From assembly GCA_045617825.1 (NCBI GenBank), contig JAZLJI010000120.1:7044-71043 (forward strand): DNA of 64,000 nt, in the 5' to 3' direction. The DNA comes from UBA6987 sp045617825. Lineage in GTDB: Bacteria; Bacillota; Clostridia; Lachnospirales; Lachnospiraceae. The notes under the pieces are model-generated. The model was not told the origin of the DNA. It made no database searches and was given only the letters and a program-made list of their open reading frames with translations. Below, piece by piece: positions 58,167-64,000 of the stretch. Numbering within the stretch: the stretch's first letter is position 1; the number at the start of each line of letters is the position of its first letter. Made by a program: the position numbers and the translations under genes.

Positions 58167-59519
58167 TCAGGCGCTTTCCTCCGTGCGTTCCTCCGCGGTC
58201 AGGCGCTCCGCCGCCGCCAAAGACAGCGCATAGTAGGCCAGGCCCAGGGCCGCGTTCATCCAGGGGTTGAAATAGGTCGCCGCCAGGAAGGGCAGCAAGC
58301 CCAAAAACAGCAGCTCCGCTTCCGGCCTCTGCCGGCGCTTCTCCCAGCCCGCCCGGATGAAGCGCCAAAGCGCGTACAGGAAGGGCGACAAATACAGCAG
58401 CAGGCCGATCACGCCGGTCCGCGCCAGCATATCCAGATAGAAATACTCATCCTTGCCGTCTCTGAGCGGCGAGGTGGCGCCCAGACCGCTGCCGATGAGC
58501 GGATGGGCCTTGATCAGCTCCGTCAGGCCCTCCACGGTGCGGTCGCGGGTGGCGTCGGTCTCCTCCGTCGTCTTCTCGACGTCTGCCGTATCGTCGACCC
58601 AGGTGTGCGGAACAGGCAGATGGGCCGACAGATCGAAGTGGACGCAGCGGGCCACCGCGTACTGGAACATGCCCTGCTTCAGCGCCAGCTCCAGGCCGTA
58701 GGTCAGCAGCACGAAGACGCCCAGCAGGAAGCCGGTGCGCAGCAGCACCCGTTTCACCTGATACCGCCGCAGCAGCAGGATAAAGAAGACCAGGAAGCCC
58801 ACCGCCGCCGCCAGATATACGCTGCGGGTGTAGCTGAGGAGCAGGCCCGAGCCGATGAAGAAGAACGCGATGCCGTATTTCAGCTTGGCCTTTCCGCTCT
58901 CCGCCCGGATGAAGCGCTTAAGCGCCAGCCCCGCCGCGGGGATCATGAACAGGCCGCTTTTGCCGAAAAAGCGGTAGGTGTGATATTCATTCAGGGACAG
59001 ATTGCCCCAGCCGAACCTCCAGATGAAATGCAGCGTCGGGTCGAAATGCTCCGGCACCAGGCAGAACCAGAGATTGCCGATGAAGCAGAGCAGTCCCATC
59101 AGAAAGCCGCCCAGCAGGATCAGGTCCGCCAGCCTCCGCAGGTCCTTATCCTTTACGCACAGGCAGCCGGTCACCGGCAGCAGCACGATCCAGAGAAAGC
59201 CCCTGATGTCCAGCAGCCAGACCTCGGCATTGTTGCCTCTTGCCCTTCCCCGCAGCGCCGCGAAGACCAGATACAGGCAGAAGGCCAGCGCCAGCCAGTT
59301 CACCGGTTTCTTTAACTGCCCGCGGATATCCCGGAAAAACAGCGGCAGCGCCGCCAGCCCGGCTGCAAGCGCCAGCAGCATCCGCAGGGTCAGCGGGCCC
59401 AGCAGCATGATCCGGCCGGAGCCGGTCAGGCAGCATTCCAGCAGAAACAGGCCCAGCATCAGCAGACCTGCCTGCCGATGCTTCTCCCAGCTTCCGGTTT
59501 TGTTGGTCTTATCCGTCAT
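58167..59519 (-). CDS. O-antigen ligase-like / oligosaccharide polymerase membrane protein, 450 aa
   Basis: ATG at 59519 overlapping the following GT2 stop. About 11-12 membrane segments, with GGFLMGLLCFIGNLWFCLVP and LLLSYTRSVYLAAAVGFLVF, and a large extracellular loop containing LIKAHPLIGSGLGATSPLRD, the RxxxHxxx/G-type loop of O-antigen ligases and Wzy-like polymerases. Joins glycan units on the outer face of the membrane. Confidence 0.85.
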   Translation of the reverse strand: MTDKTNKTGSWEKHRQAGLLMLGLFLLECCLTGSGRIMLLGPLTLRMLLALAAGLAALPLFFRDIRGQLKKPVNWLALAFCLYLVFAALRGRARGNNAEVWLLDIRGFLWIVLLPVTGCLCVKDKDLRRLADLILLGGFLMGLLCFIGNLWFCLVPEHFDPTLHFIWRFGWGNLSLNEYHTYRFFGKSGLFMIPAAGLALKRFIRAESGKAKLKYGIAFFFIGSGLLLSYTRSVYLAAAVGFLVFFILLLRRYQVKRVLLRTGFLLGVFVLLTYGLELALKQGMFQYAVARCVHFDLSAHLPVPHTWVDDTADVEKTTEETDATRDRTVEGLTELIKAHPLIGSGLGATSPLRDGKDEYFYLDMLARTGVIGLLLYLSPFLYALWRFIRAGWEKRRQRPEAELLFLGLLPFLAATYFNPWMNAALGLAYYALSLAAAERLTAEERTEESA

Positions 59520-60487
59520 GTTCTTCCTCCCCGGGAGGTCAGTCTTCCCTTGATCGCATACAGCATTTTCCACAGGCGGGGCCGGCGGAGCGCCAGCCGT
59601 TCCTTGGCCTCCAGGCCTCCGCCGCCCTGCTCCTTCAGCAGGGCCAGACCCAGACGCCGCGCCTCCTGCAGGCGTCCCTCCGCCGTCAGAGCGGCCCATT
59701 CGCCGTCTCTGAGGCAGCTCACGAAAAAGCTCATGAAGCCCCCAAAGCACAGGGGCAGCAGCTCCCGCAGGCCCATCGCCTTCAGCTCCTCATAGCGGTC
59801 CGCGAGGGCCAGCGCCCCGTCCAGATGCCGGGGATTGCGATAGTCGCCGGTGATGCTGCTCTCCCGGATCCGGTAATGGTAGAAGGCGGCATCCACCGTC
59901 GCCACGCTCCCCGCCCGGCGGAGCAGCCGGTGCGCGGTAAATTCATCCTCGTGCAGCCTGCCCTCCGGAAAACGCACGCCGTCGAAGCAGGCTCTTCCGT
60001 ACAGCTTGTCGCAGGCGATCACGTACAGCGGTGCCTTCGGGGCGCAGAGCCGCTCCAGCGCCTGTCGGCTGTCCAGCAGCGCGGTGCCCGGCGTCAGGTC
60101 CTCCGCCGCTCTTCCGTCCTCATACTCATAGCGCAGGCCGCAGAGAGCCATGCCCGCGCCGGTCTTCTCCAGCACCGTGAGCATCGTTTCAAGCATCTCC
60201 GGGTCCACCCAGTCGTCACTGTCGATAAAGGCCAGGTATTCGCCCCGGGCGGCATCGATCCCGGCATTCCGGGCCGAGGACAGGCCGCCGTTTGCCTGAT
60301 GCAGCACCCGCACGCGGCTGTCCCGCGCCGCATAGGCCTCCGCGATGGTCCCCGAAGCGTCCGGGGAACCGTCATCCACTAAAATAAACTCCGTTTCCCG
60401 ATGGGTCTGGGCCAGCAGACTGTCCAGACAGGCGGGCAGATACGCTTCCACCTTATACATCGGTACGATCACGGAAATCAGACTCAT
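59516..60487 (-). CDS. Family 2 glycosyltransferase, 323 aa
   Basis: MSLISVIVPMYKVEAYLPAC, FILVDDGSPDASGTIAEAYA, ARNAGIDAARGEYLAFIDSD and DWVDPEMLETML are GT-A motifs (DDGSPD, DSDD). Inverting transferase of surface polysaccharide synthesis. Overlaps both neighbours (4 bases each). Confidence 0.93.
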   Translation of the reverse strand: MSLISVIVPMYKVEAYLPACLDSLLAQTHRETEFILVDDGSPDASGTIAEAYAARDSRVRVLHQANGGLSSARNAGIDAARGEYLAFIDSDDWVDPEMLETMLTVLEKTGAGMALCGLRYEYEDGRAAEDLTPGTALLDSRQALERLCAPKAPLYVIACDKLYGRACFDGVRFPEGRLHEDEFTAHRLLRRAGSVATVDAAFYHYRIRESSITGDYRNPRHLDGALALADRYEELKAMGLRELLPLCFGGFMSFFVSCLRDGEWAALTAEGRLQEARRLGLALLKEQGGGGLEAKERLALRRPRLWKMLYAIKGRLTSRGGRT

Positions 60488-61437
60488 TTGGGCCTCCCTC
60501 TTCCGGCCAGCCCCGGCAGAAGGGCCAGCAGACTCAGCCGCAGCTTCTGCTTAAGCGGGACCCCGGCGGTCCTTCGCAGCGTCCGGGTCTGCTGCCGCAG
60601 CTCCAGACGGAGGGTCTTTTCCCGCGGCCGCTCGGCCTCTGCTCTCGCCTGCAGCAGGCAGTTCAGACACCAGTCACAGCCGATGCGGCGAAGCAGCGGC
60701 GTGAGGCGCGCGCTGTCCTCCCAGACCCCGGCGATGCTCCGCCAGGCCCGGTAAATGCCCTCGCAGCGTTTAAGGCTCTTGACGCCCTGGGTATTTCCCG
60801 CCCGCAGCGCCATGTAATGATACAAAGGCGCAGGATCGAACTGCAGCTGCCGGCAGCCCTTAAGGAGCGACGCGAAGAACAGGGCGTCCTCTCCGTAGGC
60901 CAGGCTGCGGTCGAAGCGCAGATGCCCCAGCCGATCCCGGGGAAAGGCCAGCTGCCAGACCGCCAGACTGATCCCCGCTTCTCCGGTGAAGGCCTTCTCC
61001 AGGAATTCCTCCGTCTCGTGGAGCCCCGCCGGATACGCGGCGCAGGGACAGCTCTCCCCGCTTTCCTCGTGGAGCACGTAGCCGTACGCGCAGGGCAGCT
61101 CCGGCTCCCGCGCAAAGGCCTCCCGCAAATGCGCCAGCAGCTCGGGCTCCGCCCGGTCGTCGCTGTCCGCGAACAGGATATACCGGCCCCGGGCTTCCTC
61201 CAGCCCCCGGTTCCTGGCGGCGCTCACCCCAGCATTCTTCTGATGGAAGACCCGCACCCGGGCGTCCTCCCGGGCAAAGCCGTCGCAGAGCGCCCCGCAG
61301 CCGTCCGGTGAGCCGTCCTCGATGAGCAGCAGCTCAAAGTCCGGAAAGCTCTGGCACAGCAGAGAACGCACGCAGGCGGGAAGCCAGGCTTCCGTCCGGT
61401 ACACGGGAACGATAATCGAAAACATCGGGTCTGCCAT
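60484..61437 (-). CDS. Family 2 glycosyltransferase, 317 aa
   Basis: ATG at 61437 (MADPMFSIIVPVYRTEAWLP). LLIEDGSPDGCGALCDGFAR and ARGRYILFADSDD are GT-A motifs. The first gene of the leftward polysaccharide unit; promoter TTGAAA-17-TATAAT upstream. Confidence 0.93.
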   Translation of the reverse strand: MADPMFSIIVPVYRTEAWLPACVRSLLCQSFPDFELLLIEDGSPDGCGALCDGFAREDARVRVFHQKNAGVSAARNRGLEEARGRYILFADSDDRAEPELLAHLREAFAREPELPCAYGYVLHEESGESCPCAAYPAGLHETEEFLEKAFTGEAGISLAVWQLAFPRDRLGHLRFDRSLAYGEDALFFASLLKGCRQLQFDPAPLYHYMALRAGNTQGVKSLKRCEGIYRAWRSIAGVWEDSARLTPLLRRIGCDWCLNCLLQARAEAERPREKTLRLELRQQTRTLRRTAGVPLKQKLRLSLLALLPGLAGRGRPK

Positions 61438-61464
61438 GCCGTCTCTCCTCTCGCATTTGTTGTC

Positions 61465-61517
61465 ATTATAAATCATTTTGAAATCTATTTCAAGTTTTTG
61501 TGGATTTGTGCTATACT
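61465..61517. promoter_or_regulatory. Divergent overlapping promoters between two GT2 genes
   Basis: Minus strand: TTGAAA (61,493-61,488), 17 bases, TATAAT (61,470-61,465). Plus strand: TTTCAA (61,488-61,493), 18 bases, TATACT (61,512-61,517). The same six base pairs serve as -35 for both directions. Confidence 0.7.
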
Positions 61518-61571
61518 TTCGCTGAAGGGCCCGCCGCAGGGGCGGGGAAGAAATCTGCAGAGGAGTTTTAG

Positions 61572-62588
61572 ATGAGATTCAGTATTCTCGTGCCCGTGTA
61601 CCGGGCGGAAGCCTATTTGCCGGCGGCGGTGGAATCCGTCCTTAGGCAGGACTATCAGGACTATGAGCTGCTGCTGCTCGAGGACGGCTCTCCCGACGGC
61701 TGCGGCGCGCTCTGCGACGCGCTGGCGGCGGCCCATCCGGAGCGGATCCGCTCCCTGCGCCGTCCCCATCAGGGCACCGTTTGGTCCCGGCGGGAGCTGA
61801 TCGCCGAGGCGAAGGGCGAATACTGCCTGTGGCTGGACTCCGACGATCTGCTGAAGGAGGGCGCGCTGTCCCTGCTGGCGGAAAAGCTGGAGGCCGATCC
61901 CGGGCTGGACGGCATCCTCTACGACCTCTCCTTCTTCACCGAAGGCGAAGCGCCCCAGGACCGCCCTCACCCGCTGCCCACGGAAAAGGTCATCGAGGGC
62001 GACGGCAAGCGGGAGCTCTACGAGCTGCTGATCGGCGGCAATACGCTGGACAGCCTCTGCATCAAGCTGCTGCGGACCTCCCTGCTGCAGCAGGATCCCT
62101 CCGATTATTCCGCCGCCTCGGCAAATCCCTTCGGGGAGGACGTGCTGCACTGTCTCTATCCGCTCACCCGGGCCCGGAGGCTCCTGGCCCTGCCCCGGTC
62201 CCTGTATCTGTACCGGATGCATCAGGGCAGCGTCATGCACCGCTTCGACCCGGCCACCCTGGACCGGCGGCTCAATCTGGCCAAGCCCGCCTTCTTCGCC
62301 CCCTTCCTGCGGGAATGGGGTCTGGACGATCAGCCGCACCGGGACCGCCTGGCCGCCTCCGGCTACAAGGGCGTTCTGGACGGGGTGCTGTATTTTCTGG
62401 AAGAGGAGACTCACCGGAAGGAAGCCAGGGCCTACGGAAAGGACTTTGCCCGAAAGCATCCGGAGATGAAGCAGGTCGCGTCCTCTTCCGCTCTTCCCCG
62501 GAAGCTCCGGCTGATCCTGGGGCTATTCGCCCGGGGCCGCATCGGACTGCTGGAGCAGAGCCTGAAGCTGTACCGGAAGCTGCGGTAA
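61572..62588 (+). CDS. Family 2 glycosyltransferase, 338 aa
   Basis: MRFSILVPVYRAEAYLPAAV, LLLLEDGSPDGCGALCDALA, AKGEYCLWLDSDD: GT-A domain. ATG follows GAGGAG. It is divergent from the other two GT2 genes but closely similar to them, so it probably belongs to the same pathway. Followed by a DUF4304-like gene 51 bases later. Confidence 0.93.
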   Translation: MRFSILVPVYRAEAYLPAAVESVLRQDYQDYELLLLEDGSPDGCGALCDALAAAHPERIRSLRRPHQGTVWSRRELIAEAKGEYCLWLDSDDLLKEGALSLLAEKLEADPGLDGILYDLSFFTEGEAPQDRPHPLPTEKVIEGDGKRELYELLIGGNTLDSLCIKLLRTSLLQQDPSDYSAASANPFGEDVLHCLYPLTRARRLLALPRSLYLYRMHQGSVMHRFDPATLDRRLNLAKPAFFAPFLREWGLDDQPHRDRLAASGYKGVLDGVLYFLEEETHRKEARAYGKDFARKHPEMKQVASSSALPRKLRLILGLFARGRIGLLEQSLKLYRKLR

Positions 62589-62639
62589 ACGCGCCGCGGC
62601 ATTCCCGCGGCAGGGCATGCAGAGAACAGGAGGAAGAAA

Positions 62640-63107
62640 ATGAAAGGCTTTTGGCCGGAAGATGAATTGGTAAGATACGCCAAGCCGTATCTGAAAGAAA
62701 GAGGCTTCAAAAAAAAGAAGAAAAGATGGATCAAGGATACCGGTGAATTTACCGTTTCTTTTTTGATCCAGGGCAGCATCTTTTCCAAGAATGATTATTA
62801 TATTCGCCCGGGGGTCTATATCAATTCGCTGCTGCCGGAAAACCCGAACTATTACGGTCATTGGTTTTTGGAGATCAAACGGGATGATCCGGAAGCCGTT
62901 ATGGGCTGCTTTACGAAATGGGCTGAGGAATGGACGAATAAGCCCTTGATAAAGGAACGTTTACTGACGTTTCTGGAGTGGGAAGAGCGCAATCCCCTGG
63001 AAAAGCGAAGAGCCAATCAGGTCGATTATGCAGCCGATCCGGTCCCGTCAAGAGAGTTTTTCACCGTTAATTCTAAAGTCAGACAATACATTTTGGATAC
63101 GTTCTGA
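62640..63107 (+). CDS. DUF4304-like protein, 155 aa
   Basis: MKGFWPEDELVRYAKPYLKE, FKKKKKRWIKDTGEFTVSFL and INSLLPENPNYYGHWFLEIK resemble DUF4304, a small family often found near toxin genes and likely immunity-like. AT-richer than neighbours and lying between surface-glycan genes and a large surface protein, so possibly acquired. GGAGGAAGAAA precedes the ATG. Function not established. Confidence 0.7.
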   Translation: MKGFWPEDELVRYAKPYLKERGFKKKKKRWIKDTGEFTVSFLIQGSIFSKNDYYIRPGVYINSLLPENPNYYGHWFLEIKRDDPEAVMGCFTKWAEEWTNKPLIKERLLTFLEWEERNPLEKRRANQVDYAADPVPSREFFTVNSKVRQYILDTF

Positions 63108-63186
63108 CGGCAGCTCCGCGGTCGTTTTCTGAAAGCGGATACGTTTTCCGATAACCCGCCAAAAAGAATATGCTTCCTTATATGCG

Positions 63187-63221
63187 GCAGCGCGCCGGGG
63201 CTCATCGCCCCGGCGCGCTGC
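63187..63221. terminator. Strong GC hairpin between DUF4304-like gene and the surface protein gene
   Basis: GCAGCGCGCCGGGGC pairs perfectly with GCCCCGGCGCGCTGC around TCATC. No clear U run, so it may act as a bidirectional barrier. The gap 63,108-63,249 holds no other feature. Confidence 0.7.
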
Positions 63222-63249
63222 GCATTCATCATATGCTTGATTCAGATGC

Positions 63250-63996
63250 TCATTCGCCCTTGAAGCCAAGGATCTCCAGCTCATACATCCGGACACGGGG
63301 CTCGGCAGCCTCGGTGCCCTTCATGGCTTCCTCAGCCACGTACTTGATGTAGCGGGCCTTGACGGGAGCCGCGAAATCGCAGCCGTTGGGCTTGCCGTCC
63401 ATGATTACCGTGAAGTACTGTGTGCCGGCGGTGAAGCCCTCCGTATCGATGGACTCCTCGTGCAGCTCGGTGTAATTCACGCCATCTTCAGAGCCGTAAA
63501 TCTTCCACTTGGTGGCCATACCGTACTGAACGGGCCATTCGTAGCTGTAGATCCGGTAGCCGGTCACGTCGCAGACGCTGCCCAGATCGAAAAGGATCTC
63601 GCCGCCTTCCTTCCACTTCAGGTTGGCCAGATTCTGTCCGTCCACGTCCTTCTTTCCGTTGTTGATCATATCCAGCGGGAAGGTGATGCTGTTGTACAGC
63701 TCGTAGGTGGTAGTCACGGTCGCATCCAGCGCCAGGTTGGTGGCGCCGGCCTCGTAGCCCATGATCTCGAACTCATACATCCGGATATGCGGCGCAGTGC
63801 ACTGGGTACCGGTAATGCATTCGTCAACCACCAGCTTGATGTAGCGGGCCTGCACCGGTTCGGCAAAGGTGCATCCGTCAGGCTCACCGCCCTTGACCTT
63901 GGAAGCATACTGGGTTCCGGCATTGAAATTGGAAATGTCCAGCTTCACCTGATCCAGCAGCGTATAACTGCTGCCATCCTCAGAACCGTAAACGCT
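63250..63996 (-). pseudogene. F5/8 type C (discoidin) repeat surface protein, C-terminal part, in-frame amber at upstream end
   Basis: Two tandem discoidin-type modules: the first is cut at the window edge (SVYGSEDGSSYTLL to RMYEFEIMGYE) and the second complete (NLALDATVTTTYELYNSITF, KWKEGGEILFDLGSVCDVTG, KWKIYGSEDGVNYTELHEES, RVRMYELEILGFKGE). Such repeats bind carbohydrates at cell surfaces of gut bacteria. Reading upstream in frame, a TAG occurs at 63,999-63,997. The matching residue in the second module is Trp, so TGG to TAG is a likely nonsense change. Upstream sequence is outside the window, so I cannot tell whether the gene is broken or misassembled. Confidence 0.75.
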
Positions 63997-64000
63997 CTAG

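Overview
The window comes from a GC-rich member of the Clostridia (Bacillota), probably a gut Lachnospirales or Oscillospirales relative. The evidence is the adjacent mrnC-cysS-rlmB genes, a SleB-type cell-wall hydrolase, a single-chain glycyl-tRNA synthetase, a transketolase split into two genes, a K+-dependent membrane pyrophosphatase, the cmk-ispH-rpsA cluster, tRNA genes without an encoded CCA, and strong AGGAGG ribosome binding sites. I cannot name the species.

Positions 1 to about 27,310 are the right-hand part of a siphovirus-type prophage whose left end lies outside the window. It sits against the 3' end of a tRNA-Gly(CCC) gene. Most phage genes read leftward: early genes (24.4 to 16.8 kb: Cro-like regulator, small proteins, PcfK/PcfJ-like proteins, DUF3102 protein, HUH Rep-like protein, SSB, DUF1492 late activator), packaging and head genes (HNH, TerS, portal, MuF head protein fused to a papain-fold toxin with a following immunity-like gene, TerL in an unusual downstream position, scaffold, capsid), then connectors and tail (major tail protein, two-frame tail chaperone, tape measure, Dit, tail endopeptidase). 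A rightward lysogeny block (CI-like repressor, a small structured RNA, an Abi_2/AbiF-like HEPN protein, integrase) lies at the chromosome-proximal end. An IS200/IS605-type element (tnpA plus tnpB) splits the head-tail connector gene. A near-identical 27-bp palindrome occurs three times in the prophage, once inside the DUF3102 coding sequence.

From 27.3 to 52.3 kb are chromosomal genes: tRNA-Gly and tRNA-Leu, a DUF362/ferredoxin protein, the two transketolase halves, a NifX-FKBP fusion, rlmB-mrnC-cysS-sleB-like, glyS, a lipoprotein, a putative manganese-dependent pyrophosphatase, rpsA-ispH-cmk, an HI0933-type flavoprotein, an AAA+ ATPase, a phosphodiesterase, a COG2426 membrane protein, tRNA-Trp, a domain-permuted GH3 glycosidase, hppA, a flavin reductase and a LOG-family protein.

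At 52.4-54.1 kb a radical SAM/SPASM enzyme lies directly behind a DUF805 membrane protein whose C-terminus is three copies of a 21-residue VYGPPEWF repeat. This looks like an enzyme and substrate pair and is the strongest candidate here for an undescribed system. After it come a ceramidase-like protein, an FAD-dependent oxidoreductase, and a polysaccharide cluster (galE, O-antigen-ligase-like protein, two leftward GT2 genes and one divergent GT2). The window ends with a DUF4304-like gene and the C-terminal part of a discoidin-domain surface protein that carries an in-frame amber codon at the window edge.

Several genes (cmk/ispH, 17,247-17,697, the last gene) have single-base or single-codon disruptions. 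These could be biological or assembly errors and should be checked against reads.
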